From the NCBI GenBank assembly GCA_003222935.1, contig QHXL01000119.1:1-23150 (forward strand): a stretch of DNA of 23,150 nt, written 5' to 3'. The stretch comes from Acidobacteriota bacterium. Lineage in GTDB: Bacteria; Acidobacteriota; Blastocatellia; Pyrinomonadales; Pyrinomonadaceae. Shown one piece after another: positions 1-8,255 of the stretch; within the stretch, counting starts at the first letter, position 1, and each line of letters starts with the position of its first letter. A model generated the notes under the pieces. The model saw nothing but the letters and a program-made list of their open reading frames with translations. It was not told where the DNA came from and searched no databases. Made by a program: the position numbers and the translations under genes.

Positions 1-1805
1 GAACGTCGCTGATAGTTCTGTTGAAACGCTTCAAAGAATTCTGTCTGCGAGACCGGCCTATTGCCGAACTTCGCCACGGAGTCCGAAACTGCCCCGATCG
101 TTGTTTCAAAACTCAGGGCATCATTGGTTGGAAATATCACGTCCGGATCGTCGTAGAGATTGCAACTCAAAGCGTCCGAGCCTTTGGTCGATGTCAATTC
201 CTTAACACTCATCGGCTGATCAAGCATGAGGCCCTTACGACCGTGATGGAAGATCACAAGCGCACGCTCATCAGCTTTGATGCTTTGTAGCGCCGTAGTC
301 AACTCTGATCTTGTTTGCACAATCGTGGCGTCGGGGATTAAACGAGCTTGCTTGGTACCTTTTATCACTCCTCCCAAGGCCTGATTTTCAAAGATTGCTG
401 CAGCTGTAACAGGGTCCTCAGATGAGACCACAATCACTCTAACTTTCTTCGGTTGGGGATCTGGATTTGCGACCAGGCTATCAAATCGCTGGACAATCTT
501 CGCGCCTGCATCATTAAGTTGACCCGCAAAGGTTTTAGAAATTCTTCCTTCAACTATTACGCGTTTATTCGCAATGAGATTTCGCAGCCAATTTGCCGTG
601 ATCTCATCGGCACTGCGAACGTCAAAGTCCTGAGTAGTTCTGACCTCAATCGTGGAGTGGGGACCTGCGTGCTCGGATAGTAAGACGCAGTTATCAAGAG
701 CACCTGAGGGCGCACTCAGTTCATGACCTAGAATTTTGCCAAGTACTAAGCGTTGTCGATCGCTTAGCTTGGATCCGAGGGTTAGCGCAATCACATCCGT
801 CTCGTACTTGCCGGGCTCAAGCTGGTCGAGACTCGGATCCAGAAGTTCTCGACTGGAGGAGCCCAAGAGTTCTTTCAATTCACCCTGTGAAAAGGAGGGG
901 TCAAACAATCCAGTAACTAGCGACTCATACGTCAACGTTAGTTCGTGGTTTGGTCCAAAGCTGTCGGAGAGTGCGTTGCGCACTTCGACATAGTCACGCA
1001 TCCACGATCGGAATGTCGGTTCGTATGAGCTGGAAATCTTTACTCCAAATACTTGCTTCACCTTCGCAATCTGGAGGGGGGTAAGGATTTCCCCGTGATT
1101 GACAGTAAGCATCTTTAGTCGTTCGCCGGGGCTATATTCCAAAGGAGCGCCAGCTGCGAGGCCAATAGTTTCCGTGAAGTCATCCTTGAATTGCCGAGCC
1201 GCATTGATGGACTGTTCTCGATTGGTTGTTGGGGTTGATACATCCCATTCGAGGTCAGCTTTGCTGTTCAGAAATGCTCGATAGATTCCGCTTTTACTGC
1301 CAAATACCTGTTTGATCTGCGCACCGAAGCTATCAGTCTCTTTCAACGCTGAGTGAACATCGATTAAGTGAGGCATCAGTGCAGCAATATCACTTGCAGT
1401 GGGCCCGACCACGCCGGGCACCGAAGGTGACACAGATATCTTGTACCTAACATCTGCTTCTGCTCTGACTGGTTCGACTGTTACGTGTGTGACGGACTTG
1501 CTTCCCTTGATTCTTATCCACCGACCGAGAACTTCGTTAAGAGGACGTGTTGTTTGACCAGCACTGTCGAGTCGGGTTACGAGAATTCCGTCGGACGACG
1601 AAGTGAAGACATCACGAGCAACTGGCAGTCGTTGGTGTTCAGTAACACACGCAGCAGGGAGTTGCGAGATCGCATTGCCTGCCACCTCAAACACCCCAGA
1701 CAAAAGGCGCATCGCTTGAAACTGCGCGTTAGCAGTTTCGAACAAGGTTAAGAGAAGAACAAAACTAATGGCGGTTAAGAATCGTCCGCGTTTTAGAAAC
1801 GGCAT
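1..1805 (-). CDS. Secreted protein of unknown family, C-terminus cut by window edge
   Basis: An uninterrupted minus-strand reading frame runs from an ATG at 1805 to the first base of the window without a stop (601 codons seen), so the C-terminus lies outside. The start is supported by an AAGGA Shine-Dalgarno at 1811-1815, seven bases upstream. Residues 1-27 form a Sec signal peptide: basic MPFLKRGR, a hydrophobic stretch around FVLLLTL, and a likely cleavage after TANA. I do not recognise the mature protein. A motif IKQVFG/VKQVFG occurs twice (about residues 163 and 248), hinting at a duplicated unit. The last third has alternating beta-strand-like and helical segments (KKVRVIVVSSEDP; ALVIFHHG). 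The H-H-G at residues 520-522 and a Cys at 548 faintly recall caspase/CHAT-type proteases, but the spacing is short. It is probably exported to the periplasm or surface; function unknown. Confidence 0.85.
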   Translation of the reverse strand, partial: MPFLKRGRFLTAISFVLLLTLFETANAQFQAMRLLSGVFEVAGNAISQLPAACVTEHQRLPVARDVFTSSSDGILVTRLDSAGQTTRPLNEVLGRWIRIKGSKSVTHVTVEPVRAEADVRYKISVSPSVPGVVGPTASDIAALMPHLIDVHSALKETDSFGAQIKQVFGSKSGIYRAFLNSKADLEWDVSTPTTNREQSINAARQFKDDFTETIGLAAGAPLEYSPGERLKMLTVNHGEILTPLQIAKVKQVFGVKISSSYEPTFRSWMRDYVEVRNALSDSFGPNHELTLTYESLVTGLFDPSFSQGELKELLGSSSRELLDPSLDQLEPGKYETDVIALTLGSKLSDRQRLVLGKILGHELSAPSGALDNCVLLSEHAGPHSTIEVRTTQDFDVRSADEITANWLRNLIANKRVIVEGRISKTFAGQLNDAGAKIVQRFDSLVANPDPQPKKVRVIVVSSEDPVTAAAIFENQALGGVIKGTKQARLIPDATIVQTRSELTTALQSIKADERALVIFHHGRKGLMLDQPMSVKELTSTKGSDALSCNLYDDPDVIFPTNDALSFETTIGAVSDSVAKFGNRPVSQTEFFEAFQQNYQRR

Positions 1806-2084
1806 GGTTTTCCTTTCGCCCGAGACTACGAAGTCTCTCTGGCTGGCTACCTGAAAATACTCGTCTACTCTTTGTGTCAATGAAGGGATTTTCGTTTCAC
1901 AAAATCGTCGGATTGCCGAGTTATGACTGAATTTGAGTAGCCGATTGGAGAGGTGCCAAGGATCTTTAGGCGTTCCCGGTATATCTTCGAATAGAGGAGG
2001 TGTCGGACGCATTCGTCTCGTGCGGCACCTTCCGTAAGCCGATGCAGCAGAATTGAATTCCGAGAAGTCTACTAGTGTTGGAAC

Positions 2085-2678
2085 TCAACAGTTGAAGTAC
2101 ATGATCGGATTGCCGTGGTGGCGTTTGGGGAGTTTGTGGCCCACGTATTTCTTGCGGATGTCCTCGGGGGCGGGGTGGCCGATGAATTCGTAGGTGCCGG
2201 TGTGTTCGTCGGCGTGGATGGTGCGGCCTTGTCTGGCTAGACGGGCAATCCAGAAGTCGCTGAAGACTTTCGTTGCCGGTAGCCAACGTTCGATCTCGTA
2301 GACTTCCTTTATCTCACCTTCGTAAACCGCAAAAGCGTACTTAGCGTGCTCGGCCCGCTCCTGGCCCAGGTGCCAGAGACCGCGGGTGGAAGTGTAGAGA
2401 TCAGCGGCGGTGACGCAGTATGGGAACTGTTCGTCGATGCAGATTGCGATGACCGGATCATTGATCAGGTTGGGTTTCTTTGTTGGCTTCTTCTTAACGG
2501 CGCGCCTGGGCTTGGGTGTCGAGTCATCAAGGTCGAAAGTTATTTCGACGTCGGGTGAGTCGTCCAGGACCAGGGTCGCGTTTGCGTCGAGCATTGGAGA
2601 GAGAGGGGAATTGTCTTCGAGACAGAATTGAGATGTATCGTCGTCGTAGGTGCGTTTGCAGGTGCGGCATTGTTTCAT
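2085..2678 (-). CDS. Conserved hypothetical protein with N-terminal zinc knuckle
   Basis: This is a 197-residue cytoplasmic protein starting at ATG 2678. The N-terminus holds Cys4-x2-Cys7 and Cys19 in a context (KRTYDDDTSQFCLEDNSPL) that is typical of small zinc-ribbon-like heads in acidobacterial proteins. Only three Cys are present in this head, so metal binding is uncertain. Residues 50-75 are an acidic then Lys/Pro-rich linker (PRRAVKKKPTKKP). The C-terminal domain (about 76-197) contains ADLYTSTRGLW, YAFAVYEGEIKEVYEIERW, YEFIGHPAPEDIRKKYVGH and a terminal NPIMYFNC. I have the impression of a widespread bacterial domain of unknown function around YxxTRGxW...YVGxxxP, but cannot name it. 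No clear Shine-Dalgarno precedes the ATG. It stands alone, about 280 bp from the next start on the left. A nucleic-acid-binding role is possible but is only a guess. Confidence 0.8.
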   Translation of the reverse strand: MKQCRTCKRTYDDDTSQFCLEDNSPLSPMLDANATLVLDDSPDVEITFDLDDSTPKPRRAVKKKPTKKPNLINDPVIAICIDEQFPYCVTAADLYTSTRGLWHLGQERAEHAKYAFAVYEGEIKEVYEIERWLPATKVFSDFWIARLARQGRTIHADEHTGTYEFIGHPAPEDIRKKYVGHKLPKRHHGNPIMYFNC

Positions 2679-2759
2679 GGAGTAAGAGGCTAAGGTCAGT
2701 CAGGGGAGAAGGGCAAGGTTTTTTCGCGTGAGTGACGCAGAGGCGGGTGGTGGTGATCA

Positions 2760-3093
2760 TGTCCGATATGCTTCAGCTTGGTCGTTGTCGCGCGAGATTA
2801 ACCAATAAGCTCGAGAGCGCTTGGAAAAACAGCAGGTCTTGGCTCCGGAGGAGCCTGATGTTTATAGCATTTCGAACAACCCACCCTGCGCTCCGTAGGA
2901 GTGCTATGTGGGGTGTTGGGATTGAGCCAAGCATGGCACTCCCAGGGGAGCGCGTCGTGTTAAAGGCGGGGCTATAAACATGGCGCTCCTCCGGAGCAAA
3001 GGTAGATTACTGACTTTTACAGGAGGCTCTAGCTTGCGCTATACACAGCAGTACACTGGCCAATGGTCACGACAAGCTAAAGCATGTCGGACA
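2760..3093. repeat. Outer inverted repeat, arms 2760-2785 and 3069-3093
   Basis: The left arm reads TGTCCGATATGCTTCAGCTT then GGTCGT. The reverse complement of the right arm reads TGTCCGACATGCTTTAGCTT then GTCGT. The arms match except for two substitutions and one extra G. The same arm, with about 19 of 24 positions conserved, forms the perfect 24-bp repeat at 11863-11961, so both are copies of one family. There the whole element is 99 bp; here the arms lie 334 bp apart end to end because another palindromic element (2839-3000) sits between them. The right arm ends 7 bp after the stop codon of the minus-strand gene at 3101. Confidence 0.75.
2839..3000. repeat. Inner palindromic element with GGAG/CTCC hairpins
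   Basis: Arms 2839-2868 and 2971-3000 are inverted copies. Both contain GCTCCGGAGGAGC followed, after four to five bases, by ATGTTTATAGC, with only a few mismatches over 30 bp. Inside are two more small palindromes of the same flavour: GCTCCGTAGGAGTGC near 2890-2904 and GCACTCCCAGGGGAGCGC near 2936-2953. The four CTCC...GGAG units suggest a composite element built from one hairpin motif. There is no coding capacity. It lies within the outer element 2760-3093. Confidence 0.75.
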
Positions 3094-3100
3094 TTATTTT

Positions 3101-3733
3101 TTAATCCATTCCGAGTTCGCGGCGGAGGTAGGGGATGTCGGGGGCGGCGGCGTTGTTGGGGATGCGGCTGGTTTCGATTTCGTAATAGAGCAGCAGACTT
3201 TCCAGTAAGTCGCGGCCTTCCGGAGAAATAGAGGCTTCGCGCGGCGTCATGTTATCTAAAGCAGGGACGGGTAGGTCAAACCAGGTGGACCAGTGTTGAG
3301 CCGCAGTCTCCTTCAATATCGCCTGCACCTCAGGAGAGTCGGGATCGAAGCTTTCGCGGACTGACGAAAACGGGGAAGCGAAATCATAAGGTAATTCTGA
3401 GTCGTTGCTCCCATGCGACATGCTTCTCTTAGCTGCCGGTGAGTTCATCGCTTCTTCCCAAAGCTTTTCGACTTCCCCTTCAAGTGGTGAAATCGAGGTC
3501 ATTTTGTAACGAGCCTTTTCACCTAACCGCTGCGCGATTATTTCCTGAATTTCCTCCCCACGCTCGTAGGAGTTTACTTCTGCCACCAGTTGAAAGTTCT
3601 TGATGATAAGCATGCCTACCAGGACGGGACCAGCACAACTCGAGCCCAGAGACCTCAAAGCTTCGCGCCGTACAAAGCGGCGCTCCCGACACGTCGGTAC
3701 ATTCCAGGGTGAAGTTGCGGGTTGTTCGAACAA
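3101..3733 (-). pseudogene. C-terminal remnant of a SEC-C-family protein
   Basis: The frame is open from TTG 3733 (three bases after the stop of the upstream gene) to TAA at 3101. From about residue 37 the sequence looks like real protein: VGMLIIKNFQLVAEVNS, then ERGEEIQEIIAQRLG. The C-terminus has W-F-D-L-P-V-P-A-L-x-x-M-T-P-R-E-A followed by a helical segment and LRRELGMD. This layout (evNSxeR block; PALxxxTPREA block; LRxELG end) is what I know as the tail of long SEC-C-type zinc-chelation proteins, whose PALxxxTPREA part resembles the MbcA/ParS/Xre toxin-binding domain. The first 36 codons instead come from a palindromic repeat-like stretch (3665-3697), and family-like residues (VLVG) precede the first possible ATG (3613). 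I infer that the N-terminal part was lost. A short functional protein from ATG 3613 (171 residues) cannot be excluded. Confidence 0.55.
3665..3697. repeat. Paired small palindromes at the 5' end of the SEC-C remnant
   Basis: Two adjacent hairpins are visible: GCGCCG-TACAAAG-CGGCGC at 3665-3683 and CCGAC-AC-GTCGG at 3686-3697. They are GC-rich, lie between the stop of the upstream gene and the first family-like residues of the SEC-C remnant, and resemble mobile intergenic repeats rather than coding sequence. The exact ends of the element cannot be set from one copy. Confidence 0.5.
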
Positions 3734-3736
3734 AAG

Positions 3737-4696
3737 TTAATTGGACGCAACTTTGGTCGCGGCGACGATCCCAAAATCATAGCCTGTGGTGCCGTCCGTG
3801 CCCGCCGACGTGATCACTGGACTGCCCACCGGGATAGCCACTGACCTGCTTCCCGGGATCATCACTGACCTGTTGCCTGACCTGTTTCCCGTCCCGGTGA
3901 AGGGCACCCCAACTCCGCCGAGAACCATGATGTATTCTCCGGGCTCAAGATCTTGTTTCGGCGTAACTTCTAAAAGGTCGTCGCCCAGTCGCTTCACATT
4001 CACGTCCCGTACATCTCGTTTGCGAAAACCGTAACTGAGTTTCTTGATCAATCCAGAACGCCCCATCTCCAAATCGCGCCGATCCGGATTCAGGCGCATC
4101 GCGACAATGTAAACGCCAAGACCTGCAAGCTGAAACACCGGTCGGGGATTATCGAGTTGTAGTTCTGCCTTCTCTCCGCGAAACACGCAGATAACGCGGA
4201 CCTCTTTGATACCCATAGTCACTGCGCTCGAAATGTTGCCAACGTTTCTCACCTCAATCGAAGAGACCTCCTCTATCCGTTTCCACAGAGCTCCGTTTTG
4301 TGCGAAAACGCCTCTGCTATTAACGCCCGTCTCTGTCGGTGTGGAACTACCGGGAATGGTCCTCATAGCCACCATCGCCTCTATGATCTTTGCCGTTACT
4401 CCCTGCTGCTTAAGTTTGATCAAACCATCTGGTGAGGTATCGAAATTAGCAGGAACTTTTTGAATCACTTGAACAATCGTGCTCTCGGTTAAGCCAGCTC
4501 CAAACATTTTTACGACATCCTCGTTCGTCAATGGCACTTGCGGATCCTGAAAGACAAAGGGATCAATGCTCAACGCTTCGAGATTCGAATGCGATCGATA
4601 GTCGGATAGGTGTCTTTTGAAGTTGAGCGCTGAGGTGGTGTCACCACAAGTCAGAGTCAAAACGAGAGCGACAACGGCAAGCTGGATTGTTTTCAT
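3737..4696 (-). CDS. Secreted protein of unknown function with strong ribosome-binding site
   Basis: This gene encodes 319 residues. The start ATG at 4696 is preceded by AAAGGAGGA at 4701-4709, the strongest Shine-Dalgarno in the window, which suggests high translation. Residues 1-23 are a signal peptide (MKTIQLAVVALVLTLTCG...SA). Residues about 54-112 (PLTNEDVVKMFGAGLTESTI ... LKQQGVTAKIIEAMVA) form a small helical unit I associate with exported acidobacterial proteins. The middle and C-terminal parts are beta-rich (WKRIEEVSSIEVRNVG; LEPGEYIMVLGG), compatible with beta-sandwich folds. A low-complexity tract GNRSGNRSVMIPGSRSVAIP near residue 270 is encoded by imperfect DNA repeats at about 3826-3890. 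Periplasmic or surface location is inferred; no enzymatic motif is seen. The SEC-C remnant follows three bases after its stop codon, so readthrough of transcription into it is likely. Confidence 0.85.
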   Translation of the reverse strand: MKTIQLAVVALVLTLTCGDTTSALNFKRHLSDYRSHSNLEALSIDPFVFQDPQVPLTNEDVVKMFGAGLTESTIVQVIQKVPANFDTSPDGLIKLKQQGVTAKIIEAMVAMRTIPGSSTPTETGVNSRGVFAQNGALWKRIEEVSSIEVRNVGNISSAVTMGIKEVRVICVFRGEKAELQLDNPRPVFQLAGLGVYIVAMRLNPDRRDLEMGRSGLIKKLSYGFRKRDVRDVNVKRLGDDLLEVTPKQDLEPGEYIMVLGGVGVPFTGTGNRSGNRSVMIPGSRSVAIPVGSPVITSAGTDGTTGYDFGIVAATKVASN

Positions 4697-5067
4697 GTGG
4701 TCCTCCTTTAAACGTTTACAGAACCCACGGATCCAAAGCTCAACCTAACAGACAAACAGAGATTGAGTCTTGCATCTGGTCATTTCGTCAGAGTTGGAGA
4801 GACTATGCGAAAAGGAATAGAAGACTGAGGCTAGTAAAGCTCGGCCAACTTCTGCTCTCCTTACTTATGAGCAAGATCTCAGTTGAGCAGTGATTCGAGA
4901 CCACCAACGAGGAGTGCACTAAATCTTGCCTGAAAGGAACTGCGTGGTAAGCGCTGCTGATAGTTCCTGTTTCCTATAGAGCCGGACTATATTTCTCATA
5001 CTCGGGGTAGTCAAGCGATTCGCGTCGCATAAGGTCCCGAGATCTTAGATCGGTTTAAATAACCAAC
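4697..5067. other. Gene-free stretch between permease and secreted-protein genes
   Basis: No convincing gene is seen in these 371 bp. A 7-bp inverted repeat, AGGAACT (4935-4941) and AGTTCCT (4962-4968), lies about 100 bp after the permease stop and could be a weak transcript-end hairpin, but no run of U follows it. The promoter of the 3737-4696 gene must be in the first part of this interval; I cannot point to clear -35/-10 boxes. Confidence 0.5.
4701..4709 (-). promoter_or_regulatory. Strong Shine-Dalgarno (AAAGGAGGA)
   Basis: On the minus strand this reads AAAGGAGGA, ending four bases before the ATG at 4696. It is the longest match to the anti-Shine-Dalgarno seen in the window and fixes the start of the 319-residue secreted protein. 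Many other genes here have a weak site or none. Confidence 0.8.
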
Positions 5068-7515
5068 TCACTCATATCGTAATGCGATCAACGGATCCAC
5101 TTTGGCTGCGCGTCGCGCGGGGATGTAGCAGGCCAGCAGCGCCACGAACGTCAGTATTCCCACAACACTTACGTAGGTCAGCGGGTCTGTCGCTGTAACT
5201 CCGAACAGCAATGTGCTCATCAGTCGCGTTAGCGCAAAGGCGCCTGCCAGTCCAATAGCTGTTCCCATCAGCAACATCATCAGGCTCTGTCCGAAGATGA
5301 GTTTCAATACATGTAGTGGTTGCGCTCCGAGCGCCATCCGCACGCCTATTTCCTGCGTCCGCTGGGCCACGGAATAGGCCATGACGCCGTAGATACCAAT
5401 CGCCGCCAAAAACAACGCGATACCTGAAAACGTCGCCAGTAGTAACGCGAGGAAGCGTGGTTGGACCATCGACTTCGACACCACGTCATTCATAGACTTA
5501 AGATTATAGACGGGTAAACTAGGATCCATTTCTCGCACGACGTTGTGGATTGAACTTTCAACCGCTAAAGAGTCACTTGAAGTGCGTACGACGTAATTCA
5601 TATTTCCTCCAAGGAAATCGTTCGCCACCTGTCGCACTTGCATGTAGAGTTCGGGGCCGGTTGGTTTGTCCATGCCAGCGTTCTTCGTATCTTCGACCAC
5701 GCCGACTATCGTAAACCACACTTTCGGATCGTCGAACGATGGATTCACACGCCGGCCAATGGGACTGCCTTTCCAGAACCTCTTTGCGAGCGCCTGATTG
5801 ACAACCACTACTTTCATCGCACTGTCGCTATCATCCTGCGCCTCAAAGCCGCGGCCTTCCAACACTTTGATCTTCATCGTCTTGAAGTAGTCTGTGCCGA
5901 CGACGTTCCAGTAGTCGACATTTTGAGCAGGACTATCCGGCGATGCTACGTATCCTTCGATCTCGGTGTCGTTCGCATTGATGCGCCGCAGCGGAGGTAT
6001 CCCACTGGCAATCGACGCCGAGGTGACACCGGGAAGAGAGGACAGCTTTTGCTGCAGAGTGTTGACAAATTGCAGGCGGTCGGGTGCCTTGTATTTGCTT
6101 CCCGGGAGATTCAAGCTAAAACTCACCACGCCTGCAGGCTCAAATCCAGTGTTTACTTGTTGTAGCTTCCAGAACGCGCGAATCATTAATCCCGAACCGA
6201 TTACCAAAATCACTGCGAGAGAAATTTCGGCAATAACAAGTCCTTTACGAAGTGTTTGCCCGCCACCTCGAATTGAGCGTTGCCCGGCACCGCGAATCCA
6301 GTTGGCAAGGTTGCGTTCACTAACCTGGGCCAGCGGCGCAAGTCCAAAAAGAAAGACAGCAATGATCGACACTGCGATGGTAAAGCCGAGCACAGGTAGG
6401 CCAACACCAATCTCTTCCGTACGCGGCACACTATCAGGCGCAAAATGCAGCAGAACTTTCAACCCACCAAACGCGAGAGCAACGCCAAGTACCGATGCCA
6501 GCGTGACCAGCACTGTGCCCTCTGCAACAAATTGCCGAACCATGCGTTTTACACCTGCACCCAGTGCCAGCCTGACTGCAAACTCACGATGACGCGATTC
6601 CGCACGGGCCAATAAAAGGTTCGCAACATTCACGCACGCGATGAGCAAGACAAAACCGACAGCCGCCATAAGCACCCAAACAGCTTTGCGAGCTGACCCA
6701 ACAACATCTTCGTGAAGGCCCAGCATTACTACAGGGTGCCGTTCCGGGTTGAGCAAGTGCTGCGCGCGAGCTTCAGTCTTCCAGCCGGCCATTAAACTTG
6801 TCATTTCACTTTGCGCTTGCTGAACAGTTACACCCGGTTTCAATCGGCCGACCACCGACAGAAAGTGAGAGCCGCGTCCGCCCGGGTTTGCAGGATCGAA
6901 TTGGAACGGAAGCAAAACCTCGACTTGATCGTTGCTGCCCGGAGGAAAGGCAAAGTTGACAGGCATCACTCCGATAACAGTGGTCGCTAGAGAGTTGACC
7001 AGAATCTGTTTTCCGATGATGTCGCTTGTGCCGCCAAAACCTTTTTGCCATAGGCCATGTGAAATGATGGCGACCTCGGGTCCGCCGTTGCGATCTTCTT
7101 CTTCACTGAAGTTGCGGCCACGTTCTGGCTGTACACCGAGGACGTCGATCAAACTGCGCGTAACCGCAGCGGAGGTCACTCGAAGTGGAGCGCTCTCGGT
7201 TCCGATGTTTTGCCCACCGGGTGCCCAGGCGCCAATCGCTTCCCAGGATTTTGCTTCCTTCTGAATGTCGAGTAGTTCCGGAGGCGACAGCCAGAATTTC
7301 TGGAGCTGCATGGTCGGGAATTCGCTATAGACGCGGACGAGTTGACCCGGTTGCTTGTAGGGCAACTGGCGAAGCAGGACCGAATTGACGACGCTGAAAA
7401 TGGCCGAATTCGCACCAATGCCCAGTGCGAGGGTCAGGATCGCGACAAGGGCAAACGCCGGATTCTTTTTCAGCATACGAAGGGCATATTTCAAGTCCTG
7501 TAGAAATATATTCAT
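5068..7515 (-). CDS. MacB/FtsX-type ABC transporter permease (orphan, ADOP-like)
   Basis: This 815-residue inner-membrane protein begins with [20 protein letters not shown] and continues into a first membrane helix (about 20-45) carrying the [20 protein letters not shown] signature of acidobacterial orphan permeases. The order is: helix 1, a large periplasmic MacB-type domain (about 50-275), a first FtsX-like unit of three helices (about 280-395), a helix near 425-447, a second periplasmic domain (450-680), and a second FtsX-like unit (685-800) with [10 protein letters not shown] and a final [16 protein letters not shown]. The duplicated FtsX plan and length match the ADOP subfamily. Members of the wider MacB/FtsX group use an ATPase to drive export or membrane mechanical work; none is encoded beside this gene. 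The start at ATG 7515 follows GGAAGGACGGGGACCG, an acceptable Shine-Dalgarno. Substrate unknown. Confidence 0.92.
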   Translation of the reverse strand: MNIFLQDLKYALRMLKKNPAFALVAILTLALGIGANSAIFSVVNSVLLRQLPYKQPGQLVRVYSEFPTMQLQKFWLSPPELLDIQKEAKSWEAIGAWAPGGQNIGTESAPLRVTSAAVTRSLIDVLGVQPERGRNFSEEEDRNGGPEVAIISHGLWQKGFGGTSDIIGKQILVNSLATTVIGVMPVNFAFPPGSNDQVEVLLPFQFDPANPGGRGSHFLSVVGRLKPGVTVQQAQSEMTSLMAGWKTEARAQHLLNPERHPVVMLGLHEDVVGSARKAVWVLMAAVGFVLLIACVNVANLLLARAESRHREFAVRLALGAGVKRMVRQFVAEGTVLVTLASVLGVALAFGGLKVLLHFAPDSVPRTEEIGVGLPVLGFTIAVSIIAVFLFGLAPLAQVSERNLANWIRGAGQRSIRGGGQTLRKGLVIAEISLAVILVIGSGLMIRAFWKLQQVNTGFEPAGVVSFSLNLPGSKYKAPDRLQFVNTLQQKLSSLPGVTSASIASGIPPLRRINANDTEIEGYVASPDSPAQNVDYWNVVGTDYFKTMKIKVLEGRGFEAQDDSDSAMKVVVVNQALAKRFWKGSPIGRRVNPSFDDPKVWFTIVGVVEDTKNAGMDKPTGPELYMQVRQVANDFLGGNMNYVVRTSSDSLAVESSIHNVVREMDPSLPVYNLKSMNDVVSKSMVQPRFLALLLATFSGIALFLAAIGIYGVMAYSVAQRTQEIGVRMALGAQPLHVLKLIFGQSLMMLLMGTAIGLAGAFALTRLMSTLLFGVTATDPLTYVSVVGILTFVALLACYIPARRAAKVDPLIALRYE

Positions 7516-7626
7516 CGGTCCCCGTCCTTCCGAAGGTTTCGCTCTTAAGTTGTGTACGCTTAGAAATCGAACTGGTTCGATCGGTTAACACCGCCGGGAG
7601 GGAAATCTTGGCAACTTTTAAGAAGT

Positions 7627-7748
7627 GAGATACCACCGGCTTCAGCCGCGTGGGGTGTCAACTTCTCGCTAGCACATTGAGTTAATCGGACCGAGATACC
7701 ACCGGCTTCAGCCGTGTGAAGTCTTAACTTCTCGCTAGCACATTGAGT
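7627..7748. repeat. Tandem REP-like palindromic repeat, two 56-bp copies
   Basis: Two direct copies, 7627-7682 and 7693-7748, begin GAGATACCACCGGCTTCAGC and end CTTCTCGCTAGCACATTGAG plus T, with a 66-bp period. Each carries a small hairpin CGGCT-TC-AGCCG. The first copy is also embedded in a longer imperfect stem (AGAAGT ... ACTTCT). This has the form of REP/BIME-type repeats. It lies between the haemoglobin gene and the permease promoter region. Confidence 0.8.
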
Positions 7749-7762
7749 CTAAATAGCGGGGT

Positions 7763-8218
7763 TCATCCCAACGTGACGAGTCCGTCCCAGGACCATTTCG
7801 ATATATGCAAACCGTTCGGCACATTCTCTGCCGATTTGCTGTAACGATTCATCGTGATTGTGGTCGCCCACGCGAAGTAGTCATGGAGGGCCCGTCTGAG
7901 CCGCTCGTCGGTAGCGAGGCCGACGTCTTCCAGCGCTTGGTCGAAACAAGCGATTGCCCGCTGATCCATTTCTTCGTGCTGCCCGTTACCACTATGAATC
8001 CGCGCTACCGAAGTTTCATTACCGTGGCGATCTGAGAACATTGATGGTCCACCGAGCGCCTCGGCCCAGTACGAGGCAAGACGTTCGGTGTGCTGCGGAT
8101 GAAATCCGTGTCTGAATGCATGGCTAACTACTTCATCTTCTAGCACGCGCTTGTGCCACGCACTCGCCAGCCTCAACATACCGTCCCAACCGCCTGCGGC
8201 TTCGTAGATAGTTTCCAT
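7763..8218 (-). CDS. Truncated (2-on-2) haemoglobin, group II-like
   Basis: The 151-residue protein starts YEAAGGWDGMLRLASAWHKR and continues FRHGFHPQHTERLASYWAEA, which I recognise from group II-like bacterial truncated haemoglobins. His75 (in ARIHSGNG) falls where the proximal haem-ligating His F8 of the family is expected. The C-terminal WSWDGLV is also typical. Such soluble proteins bind O2 or NO, and members are linked to NO detoxification or oxygen handling; which applies here cannot be read from sequence. The length is close to complete for the family. It begins 37 bp after the GlnRS stop on the same strand, so it may be the distal gene of a glnS transcript. No Shine-Dalgarno is visible before ATG 8218. 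Confidence 0.88.
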   Translation of the reverse strand: METIYEAAGGWDGMLRLASAWHKRVLEDEVVSHAFRHGFHPQHTERLASYWAEALGGPSMFSDRHGNETSVARIHSGNGQHEEMDQRAIACFDQALEDVGLATDERLRRALHDYFAWATTITMNRYSKSAENVPNGLHISKWSWDGLVTLG

Positions 8219-8255
8219 GGCTAAAAGAAATCAACAATTGTTTTGTAAGTTCAGC

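Larger units (their letters stand above)
2679..3100. other. Gene-free stretch filled by two nested palindromic elements
   Basis: There is no credible coding frame between the zinc-knuckle gene and the SEC-C remnant. Short open frames here run through repeat arms and have no ribosome-binding site. Most of the interval is explained by an outer inverted repeat (2760-3093) and an inner one (2839-3000), listed separately. The remaining part (2679-2759) shows no recognisable element. Confidence 0.7.

Noticed and set aside
1..1805. Caspase/CHAT-type protease reading of the HHG (520-522) and Cys548 in the secreted protein
   Set aside because: The His-to-Cys distance is only 27 residues, shorter than usual for the fold, and the strand that should precede the Cys is not evident. 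Kept only as a remark.
2732..2977. Plus-strand 81-codon frame in the 2679-3100 gap
   Set aside because: It runs through the arms of both palindromic elements and has no ribosome-binding site.
4687..4893. Plus-strand 68-codon frame upstream of the secreted-protein gene
   Set aside because: It overlaps the strong Shine-Dalgarno and start of the opposite gene and shows no protein-like pattern.
5966..6592. Plus-strand open frame of 208 codons inside the permease gene
   Set aside because: Antisense shadow of conserved FtsX/MacB sequence; composition (Pro/Arg/Ser/Thr-rich) is typical of a non-coding frame.
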